A DNA stretch of 47,940 bases from the NCBI GenBank assembly GCA_900316355.1, contig ONCQ01000018.1:1-47940 (forward strand), written 5' to 3'. The position numbers were made by a program, and so were the translations under genes. The notes beneath the pieces were generated by a model. The model saw nothing but the letters and a program-made list of their open reading frames with translations. It did no database searches and had not been told where the DNA came from. Within the stretch, counting starts at the first letter, position 1; each line of letters starts with the position of its first letter. Source of the stretch: an uncultured Prevotellaceae bacterium. Its GTDB lineage: Bacteria > Bacteroidota > Bacteroidia > Bacteroidales > Bacteroidaceae. Shown here piece after piece: positions 7,401 through 17,237 of the stretch.

Positions 7401-9162
7401 TCTCGGGCGCAGCATGGACTATACCAACAGCACCTACTTCGACTACTTCAACAACTGCAATAACCTGAGGCTGCTTCGCATCTTCGCTGGTACGCCACCC
7501 ACTATCAACGGCGATTATTACATCAACAGCTACTATAAGGACTGCGTGCTCGAGGTGCCCACTGGAGTTGATGAGCTCTACCGAGCTGCCGACTACTGGA
7601 AGGACTTCAAGGAGATACGCACCTTCATTACCGGCGACAAGCTCGACCCCGTGGACTTTGCCATCATGCAACGTCTCTATGAGCTATGGGACGGTGCCAA
7701 CTGGACACACCCCTGGGATCTGGAAACCGACGACCGCTTCGTTGGCAAATGGCACGGTGTGACGTTCGATGGCGACCATATCAAGACCCTCAACCTCACA
7801 GCCTGCAACCTGCGCGGTCCGCTGACACATGATGTCTTCGACCTGCCCGCACTGACCTCCCTCGACCTGGGCAACAACTACCTGACAGCGCAACTCGACA
7901 CGGTGTTGGCAGACAACTTCGAAGACAATAAGATGACGCGCATACAGCTCTATGCCAACCTGCTCGAAGGCGACCTGGCACCCTTTGCCAGCAAATTCCA
8001 CGCACTCACCTACCTGAGTGTGGCCTATAACCAGTTGACAGCTATCTCGCAGCCCATTCCAAGAACGACACTAAGGAACGTAGGCTCTGAACTGTGGTAT
8101 GACCACCAGTTCTGCGATTACAAGACAGGACTGCCATTCGTCAGCGAAAAATATCCCTTACAGCAGGTACGCTTCGGCGAGCCCCTCAACATCGAATGGA
8201 ACTCGCTGCAGACATACCAGCACAGCAGTCAGGACTACAACAACAGCATCAACTACCTGTACCACATCTACAGGAACACCAACAAGAGCTGGACCTACGA
8301 CAGCTACTACATCTACAGGGGCAACAATGGTGAATTGGAGGTAACAAAGGATTACGTGATTTACCCCCTGCGTGATACACCCATGCTGCTTGCGCCATCG
8401 ACTTCGAGCGCTTACGTAACTCCCATCGTCGTGCAACTCACTTGGGATGAAGGCGATGTGAATGCCGACATGACCGTGGATGTGGCTGATCTGCAGCACA
8501 TCGTCAGTTTTGCCTCTACCGGCAACAAACTCAGCGGAAAGATTTTCAACTTCACCGCCGCCGATGTCATCACCGACGAGACCATCGACGTGCGCGACAT
8601 CGTCAAGAACGTTGATGCCATCCTCAGCTTTGAGGAAGAGGAGACTCCCGCCAACACGCGCCCGTACATTAATCATATTAAGGCGCGCACAGAAGATCTC
8701 TCGCATGGTAATGTCATTGCCATTGAGGGCGACTGCCTGCGTCTGGCTAACGAGGACGCCGTGGCAGCCTTGCAGCTGACCATCGAAGGACAACGTGCTG
8801 ACGACCTCACGCTGGCACCGGCGCTGCGCGGATTCGCGATGTCGAAACGCCAGGTCGGCAACGATGCCCGCGTAGTCATCTATCACATGAATGGCCGCAC
8901 CATCGGAGCTGGAGCTCACGACCTGCTGATGGGCCTCGCCCCGCAGGCCGTCATCACCAACGCACGCCTCACAGACTCCGAAGCCAACTACCTGACTGTC
9001 GCCATCAGCGACTGCGTGACAGGCATCGAAGACATCAAGGGACAGGTGAGCGGAGCGGAAATCTTCGACCTCAACGGACAGCGCATCCAAAGCCTTGAGC
9101 AGGCTCCCGCCGGAGTCTATGTCATCCAACAAGGTAACAAGCGAATGAAGGTTAGGAAATAA
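4453..9162 (+). CDS. BspA-type leucine-rich repeat surface protein with dockerin-like pair and T9SS-style tail
   Basis: 1569 aa. The signal peptide ends in PLQAMA (cleavage about residue 26). Residues about 60-1030 are a long run of BspA/LRR_5 repeats of the form I-x-x-x-A-F-x-x-C-x-x-L-x-x-V-x-L-P-x-x-L-x-x-I, interrupted near 300-380 by a linker. Near 1112-1150 the repeats switch to a different LRR type (LTSLDLGNNYL). Residues 1334-1395 hold two calcium-loop-like segments spaced as in type I dockerins (D-x-N-x-D-x-x-x-D-x-x-D; second copy D-x-I-x-D-x-x-x-D). The C-terminus (FDLNGQRI…PAGVYVIQQGNKRMKV) is the short sorting-tail type seen on T9SS cargo in Prevotella. BspA-type proteins act in adhesion to host proteins, cells or other bacteria. 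Probably secreted through the SprA pathway encoded downstream. Confidence 0.9.
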   Translation: MIHQRNILSRWHVLLALLVLPLQAMAEYADIADANGNVLSYYYNGTTGTASVRGLASVSDNPERAGHLIIPATITDANSNEHAVTEIFSSAFQNNQNVLSVIIPNSVTNHGSYTFYGCSNLTSVTLGDGLTNVGNLDFYECRKLSSVTLGANITDIGTQAFYNCKALTTIDLRNRVKVLNDYAFYGCSSLSAVLNTDAVTTVKIYAFSYCLALTELTMGEALTSWSYQSPYNGSYRSDYDLANLQHLTLKGMTNPFLDSNSSGGLCDGLLIYVPAAMLETYRADANLSRLRFIAIGSQLDYNVTTTAGGELQEKIEAQCSSLDVVELTVNGPINGTDIEYIHRNLTNLGRLDLSGAQIVNGGDSYHRWQQENGTVTQYGSNSYNTQLNIVGDYMFANLTGLEHLALPSGVTAIGAYAFADCARLTSLTIPDCVTSIGNYAFSYSLSSYKVNILKTLHLPTSLTSLGKYAFRYQKTLQHIEIPGSLETIPEHCFDESSIKEVVLGEGVSVISSRAFINSALQTINLPSTLTLIGESAFSGCDLRGPITLPAALTTISSNAFSSCKNLDNVTFSEGLQTMDTYAFYNCRQLKHAILPSTLKTIGSYAFYQCYRLEDVQLPAGLETLGDAAFYDCDSLTTFTFPEGITIVPNSVLNSCDKLATVQLASGTTRIGNSAFQYCANLATFDFNAYASLTQIDNYAFYGTGLVNVELPDQIVLMGQCFQNCHQLKSINVPTATTYVPSNFVSNCEQLTDVQLHSGITSVNGSAFSGCSSLETLNLPDGITRIGSSAFNGCTKLQFPTLPSSLTTIENSAFEQCKALTQVILPTGLKTIGNYAFESSGVRTAVLPTGLTSFGHSVFYYCDSLRTVSWPDDLTTVPSNTFYSCDSLKSIVLSDAVTTIESNAFFECAGLDNDFHFPASLRTIGYQAFRRTYGLTDITLPISLRTIEGYAFQGSKLKHIEIPDSVTTLGSYAFQACDSLRTAVLGRSMDYTNSTYFDYFNNCNNLRLLRIFAGTPPTINGDYYINSYYKDCVLEVPTGVDELYRAADYWKDFKEIRTFITGDKLDPVDFAIMQRLYELWDGANWTHPWDLETDDRFVGKWHGVTFDGDHIKTLNLTACNLRGPLTHDVFDLPALTSLDLGNNYLTAQLDTVLADNFEDNKMTRIQLYANLLEGDLAPFASKFHALTYLSVAYNQLTAISQPIPRTTLRNVGSELWYDHQFCDYKTGLPFVSEKYPLQQVRFGEPLNIEWNSLQTYQHSSQDYNNSINYLYHIYRNTNKSWTYDSYYIYRGNNGELEVTKDYVIYPLRDTPMLLAPSTSSAYVTPIVVQLTWDEGDVNADMTVDVADLQHIVSFASTGNKLSGKIFNFTAADVITDETIDVRDIVKNVDAILSFEEEETPANTRPYINHIKARTEDLSHGNVIAIEGDCLRLANEDAVAALQLTIEGQRADDLTLAPALRGFAMSKRQVGNDARVVIYHMNGRTIGAGAHDLLMGLAPQAVITNARLTDSEANYLTVAISDCVTGIEDIKGQVSGAEIFDLNGQRIQSLEQAPAGVYVIQQGNKRMKVRK

Positions 9163-9200
9163 GGAATCACCCCGCCCCTCCCGAAGAAGGGAGGGAATGG
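9163..9200. repeat. GC-rich palindromic repeat, degenerate copy
   Basis: One base after the LRR gene stop: a GGAATCACCCC arm, then CCCTCCC (9176-9182), a 6-nt loop and GGGAGGG (9189-9195). Same layout as the inverted repeats around the DUF559 gene at 42183-42696. It could act as a weak terminator between the two surface-protein genes. Confidence 0.75.
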
Positions 9201-9236
9201 TTAGCTAACGGAATTGAGAAATATATAAAGAAAAGT

Positions 9237-12200
9237 ATGATGGAAGCAATTAGAATCTATTTGCAAAAGTATATACTCCCCTCCCACCTCTGGAGGGGCA
9301 GGGGGAAGGGCCTGCTGTTAGTGGCTCTGCATCTCCTGCTTTCCTGGAATGTTGCAATGGCTCAGAGCAATGTGCTGCGCATAGGCCATGTGACATACCC
9401 TGCGGGACGGACTGCGCTCATCCCCATCGAGATGGAGAATCAGAGCGATATCACAGGTGTGCAGTTTGAAATCGTCACGCCCTACGCACTAAAGGCGTTT
9501 GAAGACGCCGAGAGCGAAGAGACGTATCTCGCAAGTCTGAACCCGCAGCGCGCACAGGACTATCAGGCCAGCGTCACACTGCGTGATTCACGCCACACTT
9601 GGAACTCGACGCTTAAGATTTACTATCAGCGCTATCGCGTCATCCTCTACTCTCCGACAAACACCAAGATCAGCGGTAGCTCCGGCACACTGCTGACCCT
9701 GCAGCTGGACCTGCCTGAGACCCTGGAGAACGGCCAGGTGCTGCCCGTCACCTTCTATGAGTACAAGTACTCGAGCGGCACCTCTTCGCACGCTGAAGTC
9801 ATTCTCTCAGACCGCGCAGGAACGAACGTCGTCTCGGGCTTCACAGACGGCAGCATCACCGTGGAAGTGGTGCCTCGTCCCGACCTCGTGCCGAGCGCAG
9901 TCTCCGTAAGCCAGACACTGGCCAATCCCGGCGACCGGCTGGATTTCTCGTGGACCGTCACTAATCAGGGTGACTTAGCCACCGCAGCAGGATGGACAGA
10001 GAAGCTCTTCCTAGAAAACGAGCAGACGAAGAACCGCGTGTATGTGGGGACAACAGCTTACGAGGGCACACTTGGCATAGGGGCTCACGTGCAGCGCAAC
10101 TTCAGCCTTAACCTGGATGAGTTCCCGGGTATCAGCGGACAATGCCGGCCCGTTGTGCAGATTATTCCTTCTGCCGACTGCGGAGAGATAGCCCTGGATC
10201 AGGCGAACAACACGGCAGCCGCCGCCACCTACACCCTCAATGTGAGAAAGTACCTCATACTGACAGCCTACAAGAACACTATCAACGAGCACAACAACAA
10301 CAGCTACTCATGTGAGTTGCGACGCACGGGTGACCTCAGTATCTCGCAGACTTTCAATGTCATCACACGCGACAATGCCGGCAACACGGGACGCTTGAAG
10401 GTTAACTCCGACGGCAGCGGAAATGTGCGTTTCGACAAGAATGTCTCGAAGGTCAACTTCTATGTCTATCCACTCGACAACGAGGACATCAACGTTGACC
10501 CGCGCGTAGCAATCGTCGTCAACGAGGACCTGAACAACGGCTACGGCTGCGTCACAGACACCGTGACCATTGAGGATGATGACCTCATCCCGCTGACGCT
10601 GACCCTGGACAAAGACGAGTACAACGAAGGCGACATCATGCATGTCACCGCCAGCGTTCCCGAGCACTACTATCCGGGCAATATCAACGTGTATCTGACC
10701 ATCGAACAGTCTAAGCGTTTCAAAGTGCCTCAGAGAATTGTTATTCCCGATGGCGAGACTTCTGCTACTGTAAACATCAACGTCCTGCAGGACACATCAC
10801 CAGCCAATGATATCGGCATCAAGCTGACCGGTACTGCTGACCATCACCAAAAGGCAGAGGCGATTTTTATCCTTCACGATGATGACACGCCCGCCATCAC
10901 CATGACACTAACGCCGACGACCGTCAGTGAGGCCGCAGGTCCGCAGGCCATCCTGGGGACCATCACCCGCACAGGCGTCACCAACAACAAGATTACAATC
11001 AAGCTGACCGACGACGGCGACAACGATATCTACTACAGCACCACCACTGTTACGATGCCCCCCGGCACCACCAGCGCACAATTCCCGATTGGCGTGCGCG
11101 ACAACCAGCGCAAGGACGGTGACCGTACCGTCAATATCCATGCTGCCATCTATCTGACAGACTGTAATTGCGACGCCATCGGCGACAAGCAGACGAGTGT
11201 GGAAGTGCCCATCACCATCACTGACGACGATGGCGCGGCTCTCAGCATCACGACCTCAAAGACAACCATCCTGGAGGGTGACGAGGCGGGATGTGACCTC
11301 ATCATCAGTCGCAACACAGAGACGAGCGAGCCGCTGGACGTTACCATCGCCACCACTGCAACAGATGTAGTCTATGACACGCACGCCACCATTCCAGCAG
11401 GGGATGAGAGTGTCCGCATCCCGTTTGTGGCGCTCTCCAACATGACTGAAGAAGGTGACCGCACGGTGACCATCACAGCCTCCGCCACGGACTTCAGCAG
11501 CGGCTCGGCATGGCTTCTCATCAGTGACCGCACATTGCCCGATGTTGTCATCTCAGATATCAGCCTTTCAGCAGCCAGCGTTCTCGCTAACGAGAGTTTC
11601 ATGCTGACGCTGACGATAGCGAATCAGGGCGCTGCAGCAATGCCCGCGAGCACAGAGGTCAAAGTGCTGCAGAACGCTACACAAATCGCCAACTTCACCC
11701 TCGGCAAGCTGCTGCCAAAGGGCAGTAGCACGACGGAGCAGCTACAGCTGACGGCCACGAACGTACCGGGCAACTACAGCATCAAAGCTATCATCAACCC
11801 CGACAATAAACAAGCTGAACTCATCTACCTCAACAACACCTCTGCCGAGGTGCCGCTGGAAGTGCGTTCACTCTACAATTTCACCGTAGCAGCAGACAAA
11901 ACAACCTACAACGAGGGTGACACCGTAACCATCTCCGGCGATGTCACGAGCAATGGTGCTGCCAGTGTCAGTGAAAAGTTTGTGGAGCCCTATGTCATCT
12001 TCAATGGTATTCGCACAGCCCTCAGCGTACAGACCAACCAGCAAGGACACTACAAAGCTGTATATGTACTGCCTGCAGGCTATCGCGGACATTTCACCTA
12101 CGGCATCTGCAACCCGCAGGAAGGTCTGACGGATGAGGCCGGATCATTCAATGTCTATGGCTTTGAACGCGTCAGTCAGGATTATATCAAGCATCAGCTC

Positions 12201-15200
12201 TTCAAGAATGAGCCCTACGAAGGTACAATAGAGATTAAGAACCTGACCGACCTGCCACTGCACAACATTCATGCCACTTTCTCAGGTGTCACCAACCTCT
12301 ACGATGCCGAAATGAGCGATGTGGCTCTGTTGCCCGGTGGCGGCACTGCCACCCTCAACTATAGCATCCTGCCCCATGAGGTCAGCGAGGCGAACAAGTG
12401 GGACCAGCTCGTGGTGACGCTGAGGAGCGATGAGGGGGCGAGCCTGGAGTTCATCATGTACAACTTCACACGCATTCACTATGCCAACATCAAGCCTAAT
12501 GTGACGAGCATCACTACCACAGCCACCAAGGGTACCATACGCACCTATCCCATACAGATTGTGAATACGGGACTGGCAGCAACGGGCAAGGTGACGGTGG
12601 AACTGCCGAAGGCCATGAGCTCGTTCATCAGTCTGGCGACTCCCGCAGAGATGCCCTCGATGGAAACGGGCGACACCGCTACCATTATGCTGCGCTTCAA
12701 CCCAGGTGACCTCGACGTGAATGTCATCCAGAAGGGTAATATCGCTGTCAACAGCGAGAACGGCAACGGATTCAACGTATGGTTCAACGTCAAAGTAGTC
12801 AGTGAATCCAAGGGCTCACTGCTCGTTCGCGTACAGGATGAGAACACCATCTACGGCAACAAGGACGGCGAGAAGCCCTACGTGGAAGATGCCACCGTTC
12901 AGCTGCAGGACTACAACACGGGGGCCGTCGTGGCATCCGGCAAGACGACAGCAGATGGTATTCAATTTGACAATATCAATGAGGGATACTACCAGCTCTA
13001 CGTCACGGCAGACAAACACGACTCCTACCGGCAGAACGTGCTGATTAGCCCAGGTGAGCTTACGGAGCATCTGGCAACAATCTCCTACCAGGCTGTGAGC
13101 GTCTCATGGGATGTAGTGGAAACCACTGTTGAGGACGAGTACCAGATTGTTTCCACACTCGTATATGAGACACATGTGCCAGTGCCTGTCGTTCACATGA
13201 CGCTGCCGGACAGTGTCCTCCTCGACAAACTGGAATACGGACATTCGACGATGTTCAACGTCGTATTGCGCAACGACGGCCTCATCGCCGCACAGAACAC
13301 AATTGTCAACCTGCCATCGGTAGAAGGCTTCACCTTCACGCCGCTTGTGCAGCATCAGGGCTTCACCCTCGGAGCGGAACAGAGCTACATTGTTCCCGTA
13401 CGTGTGACTCGTGACCCATTGGAGGCTGGAGTCAAGGCCAAAGCCCCACGCCGTGCGCCCGGTGGTGGTGTTCCATGCCAGATGGGAGTGAACAGCCAGT
13501 TTGAGTGGCCTTGCGGTCCCGACAGCAAGTTCGGATGGATTGCTGACGTCATCAATGCATCCAGCAGTGGCTGCGGAGGCGGTGGCGGTCCCTCAGGTGG
13601 CCCGACAGGCGGCTACGGCGGCGGCCCTGGCGGCCCCGGCGGAGGTGGTCCTGGCGGTGGCGGCGGAGCCGGCGGCGATATAGACGTCGCGAAATTGGTC
13701 AACCTGCTTTGCATCATGCTCGAATGCATTCCCGTGGATATCCCAGGCGGCGACTGCATCCGTACCGGCCGACAGGTTGCACAGGGACGTGGTTTTAGTC
13801 CTTACAGCGGAGGTCAGTGTCTTGCCAGCTTCATTCCAGGTTCCGACCTTCCGAGAAATGGACTCAACTGCTTAAAGGCAATGAACGACTACAATGTCAA
13901 AGTCTTCAGGCCATTGAAGGCTCCCGCCGTGATGCCTGCACTCCTCAGTAGCTACATACACAAATCCGAACTCTACTTCACCTACCTCGACACCTATGCC
14001 GATTTTATAGCAGAACGTTCGGGCGTAGATTCCCTCGCATGGCACTTCGGAGACGATATTGTCACTGCATTGGATAACATCGACGAGCGCTTGGATCAAG
14101 ATCATAAGAACGGCACGCTCTACGACCTTACGCCTGAAGCGTTAGCAGAGCAGCTCGTAGCCCTCATGCCTAACGGCCGTTCCAACTACTACGACCTCGA
14201 CCTCACGACGTATATTGAACGCTCACAGAACTCCTACCGCATCATTGATGGTCTGGAGCCGACCAACGATAACCACGAGCACCAAAGCGTGTATGATGCC
14301 ATCAACGAGCGCCGTGACTCGTGCGAGAACGCCCTGATAGAAATGGGATTCGTGGACTGGCTGGAACTCGTCAAGAGCGCCAACATGGATAAGCAGGAGT
14401 ATCTCGAAGGGCAGAGCCAGAATACCTGTGCCACCGTCAAGCTGGAGATTGAGCAGAAGCTCGTCCTCACGCGACAGGCCTTCCGTGGCACGCTGACCAT
14501 TGAGAACAGTACGGGCGACGATTTGGAGAACATCGACCTCAACGTGACAGTTACCGACCTTCTCGGTCAGCAGGCCTCAAGCCACGAGTTCCAAATCAAC
14601 TTCGAGAGCATTGAGGGCTTCGAGGGAAATATCGACGGCCCCTGGAGACTCGGTCCCGGTGCAAAGGGCGTAGCCACCATCCTCTTCATCCCGACCAAGT
14701 ACGCAGCTCCCGAAACGCTGACGACCTACAGCTTCGGAGGCTCACTCTACTTCGAGTCCGCAGGGAAGTCACAAACACGCGACCTCTATCCCGTCAAGTT
14801 ACAGGTGAAGCCCTCTCCCGAGCTTGATTTAACCTACTTCATGCAGCGCGACATCTACGGCGACAACCCGCTGACAAAAGATGTGGTGGAGCCAATCATC
14901 CCAGCTGAGTTCAGCGTCTTGATTCACAACAAGGGTAAGGGCGAAGCTACGAATGTCCGCATGATTACCCAGCAACCACGCATCGTGGAGAACGAGAAGG
15001 GACTTATGGTGGACTTTGCCATCGTCAGCTCAAGCCTCAACGGCGGCGAGACTGTGATGGCACTCGACAGCACCATAGCCACACACTTTGGCGACATTGC
15101 AGCAGGAGCTTGCAGCTACGCTACATGGGATCTCACGTCCTCACTCCTCGGACACTTCATCGACTACGATATCCGCGCCACTCATGTCACCAGCTATGGT

Positions 15201-17192
15201 AACCCCGACCTCTCACTTCTTGATCAGGTGACAATCCATGAGCTCATCCACAGCGTGAATGTGAAGCTCGGCGACATTACCTATCGCGGATGGGTCACGA
15301 ACGATGTGGAGGATGGACATGACGAGCCCGACCACATCTATCTCAGCAACGGCACTGATGAGGCTCTGAAGACCCTCAGCGCCACGACTTCCATCACACC
15401 TTTGGGCAACAGCAAGTGGCGTATCAGTGTCACCGTGCCACAGAAGGAATGGTTCTACACCTCGGTAGCTAACCCCACCGGTGGCATCTCCAAGATCCTG
15501 TCCCTCAAGGACGAGGATGCCAACGAAGAACTCGACCCGCAAAACTTCTGGATCACACAATATACCATTCAGGACGGCTTCGACCCACTGGAGGAGAACA
15601 AGCTACACATCGTGGCCTATGCCGATGGTCCTAAGACCTTCAACTTCGTCGTTGAATTTGAGCCTACGCCCGATGTCAGATTGGATGTTGTGAGCATCCA
15701 AGGTGTACCTGCTGACGAGGAGGAACTCGTCACGGAGGTAGTAGATCAGATGACGGTCACCTTCAACAAAGCCATCAATCCTTCCACCTTCACGCGCGAT
15801 GACATCGTCCTACGCTATGAGGGCGAGAAGAAGAACACCGACCTGCCTATCACCAAGGCTATGGACAACGACAGCACCTTCTATCTGGACACCAGTGTAC
15901 TGACAGACAACGGCTACTATGCCCTGCAGGTGAAGACCGACAGTATCCGCGATACGGAAGGATTCCTTGGCTACAAGGGTAAGCAGGTGAAATGGATGCT
16001 CTTCAAGGGAGGTATTGTGCAGTACTACGTTGCGCCCTTCCCCATCGGAGCAGGCAGCACCAACGTCACCGAGGGTGAAGGTTCCTTCGGACAGACGTTG
16101 CACCTCACCGCGACACCCGCTGAAGGTTATGAGTTTGCCTACTGGGGTACTACGGAGACGGGAGCCACCATTATCCGGGAAAGCCAGATTGAGGAGCATT
16201 CCACAGATCCGAAACTCACCGTGGAACTCAACAACACCATTGCCCTCCGTGCCGTCTTCCATCCAAAGACCCACAGCATCCGCATCGACTGCGATGCCGC
16301 CCAGGGCAACGTAGGTGTGACATCTGGAGTCTATGATTACGGCACCGTACTTCACTTCGACGCTACAGCCATTGATGGCTATCGTTTCCTCCGCTATGAA
16401 GTGAATGGTACGCCCGTCAGCGAGGAAGCAGTCTTTGACTACACCGTAACCTCTGACGCCACTGTCCGCGCCATCTTCAAGGATCTGGCACCCGAAGGCA
16501 TCATCCTGCGTGAAACCGAGGACTACGTGCCCACAACTGTTGAGCTGGCCAATGTCAAGCTACAACGCTCCTTCCGCAAGGGGACATGGAATACCATCGT
16601 ATTGCCTTGTGCCGTCAGCGATCCCGAAGCCGTCTTCGGAACAGGCACTCAGCTTGCGCGCCTCAGCGGATTTGCTAACAACATCATGAACTTCGTTCTC
16701 GTGGACCAGATGGAAGCCAACGTACCCTATCTTATCAAGGCTGGTGCCATCGACAACAGCACGATTGCTAATGGTGAAACAAAGAGCGGAATCTTCGACA
16801 TCCTCTCCACGACCATTGAGGAGCCCGGCAACGAAGGCCCCTCCGATGTCGTTGGCGACATCACCTTCGTAGGATCTTACGTAGCCGCACCCGTCACACC
16901 CGCAGACGGCAACTACTACATCAGTAGCGATGCTCTCTACTTCATAGATTCCAACGCCTCTGTGACCTCCGGGCGCTTCCGCGGATACTTCCATGCCGCC
17001 ACGAGCGGACTGGCCAAACTTCTCACCATCCATATCGGAGATATTGAGACACACATTGTTAACATCAATGTGCCCGTCACGGCAGACATCTATCGGCTTG
17101 ACGGTGTACTCGTCCGCAAGGCTGGAACAGATACGCGAGGTCTCGCACCTGGACTCTACATCATGAATGGACAAAAGGTAAGAATTAAGTGA
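9237..17192 (+). CDS. Giant secreted surface protein (CARDB / Calx-beta-like / InlB-type repeats, T9SS-style tail)
   Basis: 2651 aa. The start is ATGATG (9237 or 9240). The signal sequence is long; its hydrophobic core GLLLVALHLLLSWNVAMA is preceded by ILPSHLWRGRGKG, encoded by a palindromic repeat. Domains I infer from sequence style: CARDB-like 213-335 and about 772-870 (DLVPSAVSVSQTLANPGD; VVISDISLSAASV); four Calx-beta-like units with E-G-D and DDD endings between about 340 and 770; a carboxypeptidase-regulatory-like domain about 1192-1290; a Gly/Cys-rich stretch about 1438-1485; a C-terminal Ig-like region; InlB/Listeria-Bacteroides-type repeats about 2262-2418 (FAYWG, TVRAIFKD); and a sorting tail (VTADIYRLDGVLVRK…GLYIMNGQKVRIK). 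The build suggests a large calcium-stabilised adhesin or scaffold. No catalytic domain is evident. Follows the LRR gene by 74 bp. Confidence 0.88.
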   Translation: MMEAIRIYLQKYILPSHLWRGRGKGLLLVALHLLLSWNVAMAQSNVLRIGHVTYPAGRTALIPIEMENQSDITGVQFEIVTPYALKAFEDAESEETYLASLNPQRAQDYQASVTLRDSRHTWNSTLKIYYQRYRVILYSPTNTKISGSSGTLLTLQLDLPETLENGQVLPVTFYEYKYSSGTSSHAEVILSDRAGTNVVSGFTDGSITVEVVPRPDLVPSAVSVSQTLANPGDRLDFSWTVTNQGDLATAAGWTEKLFLENEQTKNRVYVGTTAYEGTLGIGAHVQRNFSLNLDEFPGISGQCRPVVQIIPSADCGEIALDQANNTAAAATYTLNVRKYLILTAYKNTINEHNNNSYSCELRRTGDLSISQTFNVITRDNAGNTGRLKVNSDGSGNVRFDKNVSKVNFYVYPLDNEDINVDPRVAIVVNEDLNNGYGCVTDTVTIEDDDLIPLTLTLDKDEYNEGDIMHVTASVPEHYYPGNINVYLTIEQSKRFKVPQRIVIPDGETSATVNINVLQDTSPANDIGIKLTGTADHHQKAEAIFILHDDDTPAITMTLTPTTVSEAAGPQAILGTITRTGVTNNKITIKLTDDGDNDIYYSTTTVTMPPGTTSAQFPIGVRDNQRKDGDRTVNIHAAIYLTDCNCDAIGDKQTSVEVPITITDDDGAALSITTSKTTILEGDEAGCDLIISRNTETSEPLDVTIATTATDVVYDTHATIPAGDESVRIPFVALSNMTEEGDRTVTITASATDFSSGSAWLLISDRTLPDVVISDISLSAASVLANESFMLTLTIANQGAAAMPASTEVKVLQNATQIANFTLGKLLPKGSSTTEQLQLTATNVPGNYSIKAIINPDNKQAELIYLNNTSAEVPLEVRSLYNFTVAADKTTYNEGDTVTISGDVTSNGAASVSEKFVEPYVIFNGIRTALSVQTNQQGHYKAVYVLPAGYRGHFTYGICNPQEGLTDEAGSFNVYGFERVSQDYIKHQLFKNEPYEGTIEIKNLTDLPLHNIHATFSGVTNLYDAEMSDVALLPGGGTATLNYSILPHEVSEANKWDQLVVTLRSDEGASLEFIMYNFTRIHYANIKPNVTSITTTATKGTIRTYPIQIVNTGLAATGKVTVELPKAMSSFISLATPAEMPSMETGDTATIMLRFNPGDLDVNVIQKGNIAVNSENGNGFNVWFNVKVVSESKGSLLVRVQDENTIYGNKDGEKPYVEDATVQLQDYNTGAVVASGKTTADGIQFDNINEGYYQLYVTADKHDSYRQNVLISPGELTEHLATISYQAVSVSWDVVETTVEDEYQIVSTLVYETHVPVPVVHMTLPDSVLLDKLEYGHSTMFNVVLRNDGLIAAQNTIVNLPSVEGFTFTPLVQHQGFTLGAEQSYIVPVRVTRDPLEAGVKAKAPRRAPGGGVPCQMGVNSQFEWPCGPDSKFGWIADVINASSSGCGGGGGPSGGPTGGYGGGPGGPGGGGPGGGGGAGGDIDVAKLVNLLCIMLECIPVDIPGGDCIRTGRQVAQGRGFSPYSGGQCLASFIPGSDLPRNGLNCLKAMNDYNVKVFRPLKAPAVMPALLSSYIHKSELYFTYLDTYADFIAERSGVDSLAWHFGDDIVTALDNIDERLDQDHKNGTLYDLTPEALAEQLVALMPNGRSNYYDLDLTTYIERSQNSYRIIDGLEPTNDNHEHQSVYDAINERRDSCENALIEMGFVDWLELVKSANMDKQEYLEGQSQNTCATVKLEIEQKLVLTRQAFRGTLTIENSTGDDLENIDLNVTVTDLLGQQASSHEFQINFESIEGFEGNIDGPWRLGPGAKGVATILFIPTKYAAPETLTTYSFGGSLYFESAGKSQTRDLYPVKLQVKPSPELDLTYFMQRDIYGDNPLTKDVVEPIIPAEFSVLIHNKGKGEATNVRMITQQPRIVENEKGLMVDFAIVSSSLNGGETVMALDSTIATHFGDIAAGACSYATWDLTSSLLGHFIDYDIRATHVTSYGNPDLSLLDQVTIHELIHSVNVKLGDITYRGWVTNDVEDGHDEPDHIYLSNGTDEALKTLSATTSITPLGNSKWRISVTVPQKEWFYTSVANPTGGISKILSLKDEDANEELDPQNFWITQYTIQDGFDPLEENKLHIVAYADGPKTFNFVVEFEPTPDVRLDVVSIQGVPADEEELVTEVVDQMTVTFNKAINPSTFTRDDIVLRYEGEKKNTDLPITKAMDNDSTFYLDTSVLTDNGYYALQVKTDSIRDTEGFLGYKGKQVKWMLFKGGIVQYYVAPFPIGAGSTNVTEGEGSFGQTLHLTATPAEGYEFAYWGTTETGATIIRESQIEEHSTDPKLTVELNNTIALRAVFHPKTHSIRIDCDAAQGNVGVTSGVYDYGTVLHFDATAIDGYRFLRYEVNGTPVSEEAVFDYTVTSDATVRAIFKDLAPEGIILRETEDYVPTTVELANVKLQRSFRKGTWNTIVLPCAVSDPEAVFGTGTQLARLSGFANNIMNFVLVDQMEANVPYLIKAGAIDNSTIANGETKSGIFDILSTTIEEPGNEGPSDVVGDITFVGSYVAAPVTPADGNYYISSDALYFIDSNASVTSGRFRGYFHAATSGLAKLLTIHIGDIETHIVNINVPVTADIYRLDGVLVRKAGTDTRGLAPGLYIMNGQKVRIK
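9270..9307 (+). repeat. Palindromic repeat inside a signal-peptide coding region
   Basis: GTATATACTCCCCTCC followed by a 7-nt loop and GGAGGGG (arms 9278-9284 and 9292-9298), then a G-rich tail. The first part is nearly identical to the right inverted repeat of the DUF559 unit (42650 onward). It lies in frame within codons about 12-23 of the 2651-aa protein. Confidence 0.8.
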
Positions 17193-17237
17193 ACAGCGGG
17201 CAAGAAAATGAATCCCTAAGCCCTTAAACACCAACAC

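Noticed and set aside
13567..13680. Collagen-like triple-helix domain in the 2651-aa protein
   Set aside because: Gly is not in a regular Gly-X-Y register; it is a Gly/Pro-rich linker.
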